Assembly: GCF_017068455.1 (NCBI RefSeq)
Contig: NZ_CP070608.1
Coordinates: forward strand, 3,904,501-3,968,500
Reading direction: 5' to 3'
Source: Fulvivirga lutea
GTDB lineage: Bacteria > Bacteroidota > Bacteroidia > Cytophagales > Cyclobacteriaceae
Length of the DNA: 64,000 bases
Under the pieces are notes generated by a model. The model saw only the letters and a list, made by a program, of their open reading frames with translations, was not told where the DNA came from and did not search any database. Shown piece by piece: positions 51,396-60,410 of the stretch (positions are counted from its first letter, which is position 1; every line of letters starts with the position of its first letter). The translations under genes and the position numbers were made by a program.

Positions 51396-52457
51396 CTAAT
51401 CAATCAACTCATCCAATAATGGCTTGAATATAGCTGTTAAGAACTTTTCAGAATGGGTGTTAGCTACATTAGGATTCAATTCAAAATTATGATTGGCTAC
51501 TACAACCAGGTCTAAAGAAGGAACACATAACAGGAGTTGTCCGCCATAACCCAAACCAAAATAAACGGACAACTCCCTATATTCACCTATCCACCATAAA
51601 TTGTTATATGCCAATGAAGTAATCGGACCCATACTTCCACTTAATCTTATTTTAGGGTTCCATGACTCTGCTATCCACTGAGAGTCAAGAACTTGGTTAT
51701 CATCAAACCTTCCCTGATTCATAACGACAAGTCCTATCTTAGCCAGGTTCAGCGCTTTTAATTGTAAACCTGCATCCGTTCTTATATTACCCAAACCATC
51801 GCGCTCCCAGGTGTATTCTTCTATTTCAAGTGGAGTAAACAATACCTGATCAGCATACTTCAGACAATCCATTTGAGCAGTTTCACCTATAACTTTTGCT
51901 AAAAGAGACACTCCACCAGAGTTATAATTCCAATAGGTATTTGGTGGGTAAGCAGTGGCATGATCAAAGAAAAAGCCCCAAGTATCAGAAATTTGAGTAT
52001 ACCATTGAATGGCATTGGCAGATTCATCCCATTCAAAGCCACTGGTCATATCAAGTAGATGTCTCAGTTGTATTTGATCTGAATAAGGATGTTTGGAATC
52101 TTGCCAATAATTAGTGAAATAAGGCTCGATATAATCATCTTCTGACAATTTGGTAGTACTAATTAGCTGGCCAATCAATAAAGAAGAAACACTCTTAGTT
52201 ATTGACCTAATATGAAGCAACGAGTTTCTATTCTTACCATTAAAGTAATTTTCGGTTAATAACTTACCATTCTTCAGCACTACAAAACTGTAGATGTTAG
52301 GTAATTCTGCTGCATCATTTACCAGTCCATCGACAAACTGGTGAGTAAGCCCTGCCTCTTCGGGTGAAATTACTTCAAAACTGCTAGGCTCAATTTCTGA
52401 ATCTGAATTAGTGCAGGATAATAAAAAAGTGAGTGCTAAAAGCTGGTATATTTTCAT
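51396..52457 (-). CDS. Beta-lactamase-type serine hydrolase lipoprotein
   Basis: 353 residues from the ATG at 52457, chosen because it gives a tight lipoprotein signal (MKIYQLLALTFLLSC). A class C beta-lactamase fold follows with the active site RSITKSVSSLL (Ser-Ile-Thr-Lys) and the second motif WNYNSGGVSLL (Tyr-Asn-Ser). The third motif (usually His/Lys-x-Gly) is replaced by FGLGYGGQ, so it is probably an esterase or peptidase rather than an antibiotic-degrading enzyme. It is monocistronic with a plausible minus-strand promoter. Confidence 0.88.
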   Translation of the reverse strand: MKIYQLLALTFLLSCTNSDSEIEPSSFEVISPEEAGLTHQFVDGLVNDAAELPNIYSFVVLKNGKLLTENYFNGKNRNSLLHIRSITKSVSSLLIGQLISTTKLSEDDYIEPYFTNYWQDSKHPYSDQIQLRHLLDMTSGFEWDESANAIQWYTQISDTWGFFFDHATAYPPNTYWNYNSGGVSLLAKVIGETAQMDCLKYADQVLFTPLEIEEYTWERDGLGNIRTDAGLQLKALNLAKIGLVVMNQGRFDDNQVLDSQWIAESWNPKIRLSGSMGPITSLAYNNLWWIGEYRELSVYFGLGYGGQLLLCVPSLDLVVVANHNFELNPNVANTHSEKFLTAIFKPLLDELID

Positions 52458-52472
52458 TGTTGTTTTTAAGCA

Positions 52473-52501
52473 CAAAACTGACGGCCTTATGCTTAAAACA
52501 A
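52473..52501 (-). promoter_or_regulatory. Candidate promoter of the serine hydrolase gene
   Basis: On the minus strand: TTG (52499-52501), 18 bases, CAGTTTTG (52473-52480), seven of eight -7 positions. It lies 15 bases before the ATG at 52457. Confidence 0.35.
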
Positions 52502-52551
52502 GTGTCTATTGAAAAATATGAACTACCATTTGATTAAATGAGAGTTGAAAG

Positions 52552-52636
52552 TGCGCACGAGAGGAGTCGAACCTCCACGACCTAAACGGTCACCAGCCCC
52601 TCAAGCTGGCGTGTCTACCAATTCCACCACGTGCGC
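52552..52636 (-). tRNA. tRNA-Leu (anticodon GAG)
   Basis: 85 bases with the acceptor stem GCGCACG/CGTGCGC (7 bp, perfect), discriminator A, D-arm TGGTGGAATTGGTAGACA, anticodon stem CCAGC/GCTGG with loop TTGAGGG (anticodon GAG at 52600-52602), a long variable arm typical of class II tRNAs and T-arm GGAGGTTCGACTCCT. It reads CUC and CUU leucine codons. The 3' CCA is not encoded and must be added enzymatically. Confidence 0.97.
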
Positions 52637-52818
52637 ATTTGGGGAGGGCAAATGTAATGAGGTTTTTGGTTATTTGGTAAAGTTTGGGTTTGAAATAAGC
52701 ACTGAACGTAAATATTAGCTAAAAGTAAGGCCGTTTTGAATTCTGAGATGTATCTTGGGTAAGAATCGATCTTAAAGAACTAGTTAATTTGTTTATTTTT
52801 AACTTAATCTGATTTATC

Positions 52819-54165
52819 ATGGATCGATTTTTTCTCTCTCAAACCCCCTGGGTTAGTTGTTCAATAATTCTTCTGAGTTTATTTATTTCAAGTTGTAAAG
52901 ATGACGAAGAAATAATTCTTGACACTCAAACTAAAGCCCTGGTGGAAACTCTTGACCAGGAGCTTAAACCACTTACTATCAACCCGTTGGATTGGAGTGA
53001 TGAAGAATTGAGTTTTTTAGATCCGCTGGCGAATAAAAAGATCATTGCCTTGGGTGAATCCACACATGGAACAGCCGAATTCTTTGATTCTAAACATAGA
53101 ATTTTCAAATATTTTGTAGAGAACCATGATTTCAAAGTATTTGCATTTGAAGCAGATTTTGGAGAATCGTTATTAATAAACGATGCTGTGCAGAGGGGTG
53201 CATCGAATGAAATTGAGGAATTAATGAAATCCAAAATGCACTTTTGGACTTGGAGAACCGAGGAAGTGAAAAATCTTCTTGTTTGGATGAGTAACTACAA
53301 TCAAAGCAAATCAGAAGAAGACAAATTGCAGTATGTTGGAGTTGATTGTCAATTTAACACCTTTCACCCAGGCATGGTAAGAAGTTATTTAAATAAAACT
53401 GATGCTACATTCTTCGCAAGTGCTGATGAGATTCTTATTGAAGCCAAAAGTGCCTCTGAAGGTTATTTTGCTGCCTATTCATTAGAACAATTTGAAACCT
53501 ATTTAGAAAAAATCGATGAGCTTAAAGCTTTAATGACCAATTATAAAGAAGAGTTAATTGAAGTAAGCTCTGAGCGAGAATTTAAGCTCCATGTAAGAAT
53601 ATTAGAAGTAATCAAACAAGTATCAATTGTAAGATATTACCGTGGAGACTATACAATCAACTATCGTGATAAATACATGGCTGAAAACACAGTTTGGTTT
53701 AATGATTATTTCGATGGAAATAAAATTGTATTGTGGGCGCATAACAGGCATATTGCCGATGAGCCTAATTATGGTGGGGGCGGCTCCATGGGACATAGAC
53801 TCAAACAAGATTTAACCACCGACTACACAACCATCGGCTTTCTTTTTTCGAGAGGTTCGTTCACTGCTGTAACACAACGCGGTGATCAATTTAGGGAGCT
53901 TCAGACTCAAACTATTAATGCAAATCCTAAAACCAATTCAATCAACTTCGTAATGTCTCAAGGTAAACAATCTGTATTTGCACTAAAGACAATAGACTTG
54001 CAAAAATATGGAGAATGGAATGATGCATTTGCCAATAGTATTGAAATTTTCGAAATCGGTGCAGCCTTTAACAATAATCCGAGTGATTATTACTTCAAGT
54101 TTGACCCTGCATTCTATGAATATATAATATACTTTGATACAACTACAGCATCAGTTTTATTATAG
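52819..54165 (+). CDS. Erythromycin-esterase-family lipoprotein
   Basis: 448 residues. A signal peptide ends in a lipobox (LFISSC). The erythromycin esterase-like domain follows with all its landmarks: IIALGESTHGTAEFFD, FAFEADFGESLLIN, YVGVDCQFNTF, and IVLWAHNRHIAD with the conserved catalytic histidines. Ere enzymes open the macrolide lactone ring, but most homologues like this one are lipid-anchored, of unknown substrate and not proven to give resistance. No resistance context is seen; it lies downstream of a tRNA-Leu gene on the other strand. Confidence 0.9.
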   Translation: MDRFFLSQTPWVSCSIILLSLFISSCKDDEEIILDTQTKALVETLDQELKPLTINPLDWSDEELSFLDPLANKKIIALGESTHGTAEFFDSKHRIFKYFVENHDFKVFAFEADFGESLLINDAVQRGASNEIEELMKSKMHFWTWRTEEVKNLLVWMSNYNQSKSEEDKLQYVGVDCQFNTFHPGMVRSYLNKTDATFFASADEILIEAKSASEGYFAAYSLEQFETYLEKIDELKALMTNYKEELIEVSSEREFKLHVRILEVIKQVSIVRYYRGDYTINYRDKYMAENTVWFNDYFDGNKIVLWAHNRHIADEPNYGGGGSMGHRLKQDLTTDYTTIGFLFSRGSFTAVTQRGDQFRELQTQTINANPKTNSINFVMSQGKQSVFALKTIDLQKYGEWNDAFANSIEIFEIGAAFNNNPSDYYFKFDPAFYEYIIYFDTTTASVLL

Positions 54166-54228
54166 TTAACTCGGTAAATTCTAACAAATTAAAGAAAATG
54201 ATTATCGGGAGTAATTCTTTCTGCAGTA

Positions 54229-55179
54229 TTAACCCTTCCTCCAAACGGAATTCAAAAAGTACTTCTTATCATCGGTAAAGCCACCAACAATCTCAAAGCC
54301 TGAGTCAGCGGCCAACTGTTCAATCATAGGTTGGTCATACTTTTGGGAGATTTCCATGTGAATAGCTTCCCAGGCTTCGAAGTGGAATGTTTCATCCACG
54401 ACAGACACAGACTGTTTCTCCGTGCTTACCAAAAATGACGAAGTAGTGCCCGTCATGGGGTTATAAATGGGCTTATGTAAAAATTTGCTCCGGTCGAAAT
54501 GACCATCTAATTCATGATTGATCCTGTCTAACAAATTCATGTTAAACTCTTTCGTAACCCCTTTTGAGTCGTTATAAGCAGCCAAAATAACGTCCGGATT
54601 CTTCTTTAAATCAAAACCAATGAACAATAGATCGCCCGGGTTTAGTGAATCATTTAACTCCTTTAAGAATTTATTGGCCTGGTCACCGGTAAAATTACCA
54701 ATGTTAGAGCCTAGAAATAACACTACATTTCTATTGGGGCTATCCTGCAAGTCTTTCAGTGCCTTGAAATAGTCGTTTTGCTTAGGCTGCACATGCAAAT
54801 CAGGCATTTCATCTTTCAGAGCCTCTTCCAATATTCGTAGTACGTTGCCTGAAATATCAATGGGCATATAAGTAAAATGAGCACCCTCTTCTTGAAAATG
54901 GCGAAGCAATACCTTGGTTTTATAACCATCGCCTGCGCCAAACTCTATGAGATTAAATTCATTAACACCATTGGAAAAAGCTGCTAAAATTCCTTGCTTA
55001 TTCGATTCGAAGATTGAGTACTCTGTGCGCGTGAGATAGTACTCATCCAGCTTCATAATATCTTGAAAGAGCTTATCCCCTTTCTTATCATAAAAATACT
55101 TGCTTGGCAGCCTTTTGGGTGTCTCTTTCAGTCCGTTAAGCACATCAATTGCAAACTGACTCGTTTTTGTTTCAATCAT
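54229..55179 (-). CDS. egtD: L-histidine N-alpha-methyltransferase EgtD (ergothioneine synthesis)
   Basis: 316 residues from the ATG at 55179 (MIETKTSQF), preferred over an upstream ATG because it gives a 4-base stop/start overlap (ATGA) with egtB. The SAM-binding motif is LIEFGAGDGYKTKVLLRHF, with further family blocks LPSKYFYDKKGDKLFQDI, YMPIDISGNVL, LFLGSNIGNF and LFIGFDLKKNP. EgtD trimethylates histidine to hercynine, the substrate of EgtB. The two genes form an ergothioneine unit. Confidence 0.92.
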   Translation of the reverse strand: MIETKTSQFAIDVLNGLKETPKRLPSKYFYDKKGDKLFQDIMKLDEYYLTRTEYSIFESNKQGILAAFSNGVNEFNLIEFGAGDGYKTKVLLRHFQEEGAHFTYMPIDISGNVLRILEEALKDEMPDLHVQPKQNDYFKALKDLQDSPNRNVVLFLGSNIGNFTGDQANKFLKELNDSLNPGDLLFIGFDLKKNPDVILAAYNDSKGVTKEFNMNLLDRINHELDGHFDRSKFLHKPIYNPMTGTTSSFLVSTEKQSVSVVDETFHFEAWEAIHMEISQKYDQPMIEQLAADSGFEIVGGFTDDKKYFLNSVWRKG

Positions 55180-56423
55180 ATATCTTTTGCTAATCGAATG
55201 CCCGAGAACATCCATCGTAAATGTGGGTGAAAAAAGTTTCTATAGGTTGGCCTTATATGATCTCTAGGCGTTGCGCACGACCCACCTCTCAGCACCATTT
55301 GGTTAACCATAAATTTACCGTTGTACTCGCCAACCGCTCCTTCCGGGGCTTTGTAGTATGGGTAAGGTCGGTAAGCACTGGCCGTCCACTCCCAACAATC
55401 ACCATTCAACTGATTATTGTTTTGTGATGGTACAGGCTCATATTGTCCACTCTCACTAAAATTTGAATTTGAATCTATCAACCCAAAGTTGAGGCACGCT
55501 ACTTCCCATTCTTGCTCAGTAGGCAATCTTAATCCCTTCCATTTTGCAAAGGCATCGGCTTCAAAAAAACTGATATGCGTTACCGGTGCATCCATATTAA
55601 TGGCTGTTAAGCCGCCATTAAGATTATAATGATGCCATTGCCCGTCTACTCTATGCCAGTGCTCAGGGGCTTCAATTTCATTTTCTTTCACCCATTCCCA
55701 AGCCTCAGAAAGCCAATGTCTAAAATTTTCGTATCCACCAGCTTCCATAAACTCAAGATATTCTCTGTTTGTCACCAACCTGTTAGCAATAGCAAAGTCA
55801 TTCAAATAGGTTTTATGATAACCGTGCTCATTATCGAAGCTAAATCCTGCGTCATTATACCCTATCTCATAAATTCCTTCTTTTATTTCTAACCATTCTA
55901 ATGGAGTTTTGTCAGATGACTCTGCCCTTGGATTGTTTGAATAAGCCGGGAAAAGAGGATTCTTACCTAAAATATATTTGATATCATATATCAATAGTTC
56001 CTGATGCTGTTGCTCGTGTTGTAGCCCTAATTCAATTAAGCTTTCTAACCTCTCATCATAGTTCGTGTTTAGAAACTCGCGCATGTGCTCGTTTACATAA
56101 GCACGATACTGCATCACCTCTTCAACTCCAGGTCTGGTGATATTACCCCTATCGGTGCGAATAACACGGGCACCGGCAGATTCATAATAACTATTAAACA
56201 AGTAGTTATAATTGGAATCAAACTCCTGATAACCTTTATGATTTGGCTTTAAAACGAACGTTTCGAAAAACCAGGTAGTATGACCTAAATGCCACTTCGG
56301 AGGACTAACATCCACGATGGGTTGAACCACATAATCTTCGATTTTAAGTGGTTCGCAAATTTTTTCTGTTTGAGAACGAACGGCCAGAAACCGCTCCGAT
56401 ATATGTATTTTATCTGCAATCAT
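55176..56423 (-). CDS. egtB: Hercynine oxygenase EgtB (sulfoxide synthase)
   Basis: 415 residues. An N-terminal DinB-like domain carries the iron-binding histidines (WHLGHTTWFFETF; LGLQHEQQHQELLIYD, an HxxxH). A C-terminal formylglycine-generating-enzyme-like domain follows (VTNREYLEFMEAGGYENF, LRLPTEQEWEVAC, DCWEWTASAYRPYP, VLRGGSCATPRDH). It is a non-haem iron enzyme that joins hercynine with cysteine or gamma-glutamylcysteine to a sulfoxide. It is upstream of egtD in a two-gene unit. No egtA, egtC or egtE gene is nearby, so the last C-S lyase step must be encoded elsewhere. Confidence 0.94.
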   Translation of the reverse strand: MIADKIHISERFLAVRSQTEKICEPLKIEDYVVQPIVDVSPPKWHLGHTTWFFETFVLKPNHKGYQEFDSNYNYLFNSYYESAGARVIRTDRGNITRPGVEEVMQYRAYVNEHMREFLNTNYDERLESLIELGLQHEQQHQELLIYDIKYILGKNPLFPAYSNNPRAESSDKTPLEWLEIKEGIYEIGYNDAGFSFDNEHGYHKTYLNDFAIANRLVTNREYLEFMEAGGYENFRHWLSEAWEWVKENEIEAPEHWHRVDGQWHHYNLNGGLTAINMDAPVTHISFFEADAFAKWKGLRLPTEQEWEVACLNFGLIDSNSNFSESGQYEPVPSQNNNQLNGDCWEWTASAYRPYPYYKAPEGAVGEYNGKFMVNQMVLRGGSCATPRDHIRPTYRNFFHPHLRWMFSGIRLAKDI

Positions 56424-56527
56424 CTTCTAGTATACAACATCTTAAAGTAACAGATGTTCTGGAAAAATAAGAAGCGATTAAAGGATTATCCCGGAATTAA
56501 ATGAGGAATTGTAAGCTAAGCGCTATA

Positions 56528-56620
56528 TCATTTGATGCTAATACCCGCTTCCTTAGCAACCGCCCAAAAGAATGTACCGAAAAACAAAGCCAAAGACAAT
56601 AAGCAGATATAATACATCAT
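56528..56620 (-). CDS. 30-residue single-helix membrane miniprotein
   Basis: Two adjacent ATG codons begin MMYYICLLSLALFFGT, a helix of about 20 hydrophobic residues (residues 3-22), followed by a short charged end with EAGIS and IK. It is the only open frame of note in the 409-base gap between egtB and the subtilase gene. Its composition is that of a single-pass membrane peptide such as a small respiratory-complex subunit. Chance cannot be excluded. Confidence 0.4.
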   Translation of the reverse strand: MMYYICLLSLALFFGTFFWAVAKEAGISIK

Positions 56621-56832
56621 TCTAAGAATACGTTAACTTATTACACTACAAATGTAGCAGGATGTTAGTGCACCACTAAATCACAATAAGTGCATAGCCT
56701 ACTGAAGTAAGATTTTCTTAGAATTCGTCTATTTTCCGGAATTTAGGAACCTTCATGTTATCTGCATGTTACTATAAGTTGAAAAATCGGCTACATTTAC
56801 AGTTTAAGCTAAATTTTGAAAGCATATAATTT

Positions 56833-58455
56833 ATGGATATGAGGGGATTGATCGTCACTTTATTTGCGATTCTGATTTCATTACAAAATATAATTGCACA
56901 AAACACCTCTGATGGTAATTCTGCAACTAATGATTGGTTTCTGTTAGACTCCAAACACGATAAGGTAGAAGGCACAAGTACAGAAAAAGCCTATAATTCC
57001 ATATTAAAGAATAAAAAATCCACAACGGTACTGGTAGCGGTCATAGACTCAGGTGTAGACATCTATCATGAAGATTTGGCCGACATTATTTGGGTAAATG
57101 AAGATGAAATTCCGGGCAATGGTATTGATGATGATGATAATGGCTATGTGGATGATATAAATGGCTGGAATTTTTTAGGCGGAGAGAAAGGAAATGTACA
57201 TTTCGAGACCTACGAGTATGCACGGATCTATCAATTGTTGGATAAGAAATATGGTATTGATTCAATTAGCTCAGATACTATCAATAACTCTGAGTATTTG
57301 CTTTATAAAGAGGTAAAAGACTTATATAATAAAGAATATGCCGAGGCAGTTGAAAATTTGGATTACTTCAAACAACTGGATTACAATTACAATGTTTATT
57401 CATCACTTCTCAAAAGAAAGCTGAATCAAGATACACTGGCATTGGAAAATATTCTTGCGCTGGCAGATGAAGATTCATCGGTTTATAATGCCAAGCGATT
57501 CATGAAAATCGTGAACCAATATTATGGTTCTGTTGATAACATTTTTGCTGAAGCTGTTGAACTGTATGAAGAACAACTCAAGAACTTAGATCTTGATGCA
57601 GATTACCGCTCTGTTGTGGGGGATGATCTCACTAACCTTACCGAGGTTGGCTATGGTAATAATGATGTCTTAGGGCCAGACCCCTCTCATGGAACTCATG
57701 TTTCAGGGATCATTGGCGCAATCAGAACAAATGATATTGGCATCAAAGGCATTGCCGACAATGTTCGAATAATGCCCATTCGTGCTGTGCCAGACGGTGA
57801 TGAGCGAGATAAAGACGTAGCCAATGCTATCTTCTATGCGGTTGATAATGGCGCACAGATAATTAATATGAGTTTTGGCAAACAATATTCGCTCAATAAA
57901 CATTTGGTGGACAGTGCAGCGCTGTATGCCGAAAAAAATGGAGTTCTCATTGTGCATGGCGCTGGTAATGAAGAAACAAGCATTGATTCAGTAACACATT
58001 ACCCCTCTCGTATTCTTACCAATGGAGATGAAATAACTACATGGATTGAAGTAGGAGCCTCGGCATCAAAAACCAACAAAGATTTTGCGAGTGATTTTTC
58101 TAACTATGGTAAAAAAGGGGTTGACTTGTTTGCTCCCGGAGTAGGCATCTACAGTACTACTCCTGATAATACGTATGAAGAATTTGACGGAACGAGTATG
58201 GCAGCTCCAATGGTGACAGGTGTGGCAGCATTACTTAAATCCTACTATCCGGAACTGACACCAAAAGAGCTAAAAGAAATTATTTTAGCTTCTGTGGTGA
58301 GCCATGGTAAAAGAAAAGTTTATTTACCAGGCACATCTGAGTTAATATCCTTTTCTGAGTTATCAAATACCGGAGGCGTTGTTAATACATATGAGGCAGT
58401 AAAGATGGCCGAAGAATATGTAAGTGATAAGACAAAAATTGATATTTTGAAGTAG
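56833..58455 (+). CDS. Secreted subtilisin-like serine protease (S8) with long insertion
   Basis: 540 residues with a signal peptide (ends IIAQ). The catalytic triad is D72 (VAVIDSGVDIYHED), H286 (DPSHGTHVSG) and S455 (DGTSMAAPMVTG), with the oxyanion asparagine in IVHGAGNE. Between Asp and His are about 210 residues rather than the usual 35-40, the extra part (about 125-275) being helical and rich in Tyr, Glu and Leu. It ends soon after the catalytic domain, with no secretion-tail domain. Subtilases of this type occur widely in Bacteroidota; the insertion may be a regulatory domain. Confidence 0.93.
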   Translation: MDMRGLIVTLFAILISLQNIIAQNTSDGNSATNDWFLLDSKHDKVEGTSTEKAYNSILKNKKSTTVLVAVIDSGVDIYHEDLADIIWVNEDEIPGNGIDDDDNGYVDDINGWNFLGGEKGNVHFETYEYARIYQLLDKKYGIDSISSDTINNSEYLLYKEVKDLYNKEYAEAVENLDYFKQLDYNYNVYSSLLKRKLNQDTLALENILALADEDSSVYNAKRFMKIVNQYYGSVDNIFAEAVELYEEQLKNLDLDADYRSVVGDDLTNLTEVGYGNNDVLGPDPSHGTHVSGIIGAIRTNDIGIKGIADNVRIMPIRAVPDGDERDKDVANAIFYAVDNGAQIINMSFGKQYSLNKHLVDSAALYAEKNGVLIVHGAGNEETSIDSVTHYPSRILTNGDEITTWIEVGASASKTNKDFASDFSNYGKKGVDLFAPGVGIYSTTPDNTYEEFDGTSMAAPMVTGVAALLKSYYPELTPKELKEIILASVVSHGKRKVYLPGTSELISFSELSNTGGVVNTYEAVKMAEEYVSDKTKIDILK

Positions 58456-58476
58456 AATTTTTCCAAAGTATCTTTA
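58445..58476 (+). promoter_or_regulatory. Candidate promoter of the cytochrome-like membrane gene
   Basis: TTTTG (58445-58449), 19 bases, TATCTTTA (58469-58476), seven of eight -7 positions. It starts inside the end of the subtilase gene and lies 22 bases before the ATG at 58499. Confidence 0.45.
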
Positions 58477-58498
58477 ATCGAAAATAATACGATTTACT

Positions 58499-58939
58499 AT
58501 GTATGAGATTTTGCAAAGTGCACATTCTGGTTTAAGATGGTTAGTTCTAGCCACATTAATAATAGCCATTGTAAACAGTTTTGGAAAAACAAAAGGTGGC
58601 GTTACATTTTCTTCTAAAGACAAGAAAAAGGCACTTTTCGCACTTATTTTCACTCATATACAATTCCTTCTTGGTGTGGTATTATATTTTATAAGCCCTA
58701 AAGTAGTATTTGCTGCTTCTTCGATGAAATCGGACGTTCTACGTTTCTTTCTTGTAGAGCATGTTATAATGATGGTGCTGGCTGTAATTCTAATTACTGT
58801 TGGTTATAGTAAGGCTAAAAGAACTGCAATGGATGGTAAAAAATTCAAGTCCATCATGCTTTTCTATTTACTGGGTTTGTTACTTATTCTAGCGGCCATT
58901 CCATGGCCATTCAGAGATTTAGGCGGAAGCTGGTTTTAA
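58499..58939 (+). CDS. Four-helix membrane protein of the cytochrome-b-like group
   Basis: 146 residues, four membrane helices (about 10-27, 45-66, 84-104, 119-137). Histidines are at the helix edges: HSGLRW (H9), ALIFTHIQFLLG and FLVEHVIMMVL, consistent with a haem-binding bundle like the proteins labelled 'cytochrome B' in Bacteroidota. The haem role is inferred from histidine placement. It has its own promoter and stands alone between the subtilase and a repeat lipoprotein. Confidence 0.75.
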   Translation: MYEILQSAHSGLRWLVLATLIIAIVNSFGKTKGGVTFSSKDKKKALFALIFTHIQFLLGVVLYFISPKVVFAASSMKSDVLRFFLVEHVIMMVLAVILITVGYSKAKRTAMDGKKFKSIMLFYLLGLLLILAAIPWPFRDLGGSWF

Positions 58940-59089
58940 AAATTATCACTTAATAAGTTGTCTCTGAACTCCATTGAATATCAGTGGTATAGATAAATTA
59001 TTAGTTAATTTTATCGTATAGCTTACATGCCAGGTTACATGTTCGCCATGGCCGGTAATACATGGTTATCTACAATCAAATTTGAATTT

Positions 59090-60376
59090 ATGAAAATCAA
59101 CATAGTTTATAGTCTATTAGCTTTATTAGTCATTTTTTCTTCATGCGATGATGGAGATGACGGTGCTCCTGCCACTGGAACGTTGAGTGGCACTATTACA
59201 GATGGGGCCGATGGTACTGGCTTGCTAGATGCCAGCATTATCGTTTTCAATTCAGATACCAATACACCTATAAACACAGTTGTTTCTGATGCTGATGGCA
59301 ACTATGCTGTAAATCTGGAACCCGGAACTTACTTTACCAAAGTCACCAAACAGGGATATTTCAGTGTTCCTGCTCAAGGAGTTTCTGGTATTCCTTTTAC
59401 AATTGAGGCCGGAGTAACAATCACACAAGATATAACCCTTTTTGAGTCAAATGATAATAATCTGGGTTTGATAAGCGGTGAGGTAACCAGCGGAGGCACT
59501 GGTATTGGAGGTGTTTTAATAGTTGCTCAAGGTGGTGGCGAAGCTTATTCGTCAGTTAGTAACTCTGAAGGTGTATATAAAATGTTTAATGTGGGAACAG
59601 GAAACTATTTAGTTGAAGGTTTTATTGCAGGTTATAATTCTGGTAATGCTTCTGCTACCGTGGCATTAGATATTGAAACTGAAAATGTAGATATAGAGCT
59701 TAACGAAGGAGCCGGTGGAAGCTTGACCGGTCAACTACAATTTTTAGCTACAGAAAATGCTGAAGTTGATGTAGCATTAGTTCACCCTAAAACCAAAGAA
59801 ACTATTCCAGGGCTCTCAACTTTTACTAATGGTGGCGCTTATATACTATCAAATATTCCTGATGGAACGTACATTGCACGAGCTACATTTGCCAATGATA
59901 ACCTGGTAATGGACCCCAATAACATATTTAAATTTGGCGAGCCTCAAGTAAGCATTGTTGGTACTGCAGAAGAGCAAGATTTTGCTGTAACAGGTTCTGT
60001 TGAATTAATTGCACCTACCAATACACTTAGTTCAGTTACTCCCTTTGAGACTACTGATACTGCGCCAGTATTTAATTGGGTAGCCTATCCATCTACCAGT
60101 GATTATGTGATAGAGGTTACTGATGCCACTACAGGCGAAGTTATTTGGGGTGGAATTCAACAAGATGGCACGGCTTCTGTCAAAAACATTGAGATACCAA
60201 GCAGTCAAACTTCAATTCAGTATAATGAAGACGGCAATGCGACAGTTGCAGCTCTTGAAGTTGGTAAAGTATATAGATGGAGAATTATGGCGAGTAAGGA
60301 TGCTCAAGCTGCGCCAGGCTGGAATTTAATTTCAGCAAGTGAAGATCAAGTTGGACTGATAAAAATTGTGGAGTAA
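59090..60376 (+). CDS. Lipoprotein with carboxypeptidase regulatory-like repeats
   Basis: 428 residues from the ATG at 59090 (MKINIVYSLLALLVIFSSC), chosen because it gives a lipoprotein signal with lipobox FSSC; an upstream ATG would put 21 unnatural residues before it. Three to four CarboxypepD_reg-like beta-sandwich repeats follow (GTLSGTITDGADG..., LISGEVTSGGTGIGGVLIV, GGSLTGQLQFLATENAEVDV), each with a 'DG/EGxY' strand near the end, then a fibronectin-like end part (VFNWVAYPSTSDYVIEV). It is a surface lipoprotein for binding or adhesion. A strong terminator follows directly. Confidence 0.82.
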   Translation: MKINIVYSLLALLVIFSSCDDGDDGAPATGTLSGTITDGADGTGLLDASIIVFNSDTNTPINTVVSDADGNYAVNLEPGTYFTKVTKQGYFSVPAQGVSGIPFTIEAGVTITQDITLFESNDNNLGLISGEVTSGGTGIGGVLIVAQGGGEAYSSVSNSEGVYKMFNVGTGNYLVEGFIAGYNSGNASATVALDIETENVDIELNEGAGGSLTGQLQFLATENAEVDVALVHPKTKETIPGLSTFTNGGAYILSNIPDGTYIARATFANDNLVMDPNNIFKFGEPQVSIVGTAEEQDFAVTGSVELIAPTNTLSSVTPFETTDTAPVFNWVAYPSTSDYVIEVTDATTGEVIWGGIQQDGTASVKNIEIPSSQTSIQYNEDGNATVAALEVGKVYRWRIMASKDAQAAPGWNLISASEDQVGLIKIVE

Positions 60377-60410
60377 GAAAAATCCCTGACCAATTGGTCA
60401 GGGATTTTTC
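60377..60410. terminator. Strong bidirectional intrinsic terminator
   Basis: A perfect 15-bp stem (60377-60391 with 60396-60410), loop AATT, A-rich before and T5 in the closing arm. It serves the repeat lipoprotein (stop at 60376) and the convergent phosphatase gene, whose stop codon is entered by the stem's last base. Confidence 0.92.

Noticed and set aside
51396-52457. Class C beta-lactamase
   Set aside because: The third active-site motif (K/H-T/S-G) is missing, so an esterase or peptidase role is more likely.
52819-54165. Macrolide resistance gene
   Set aside because: The erythromycin-esterase fold is recognisable, but most lipid-anchored homologues have unknown substrates, and nothing around it suggests resistance or transfer.
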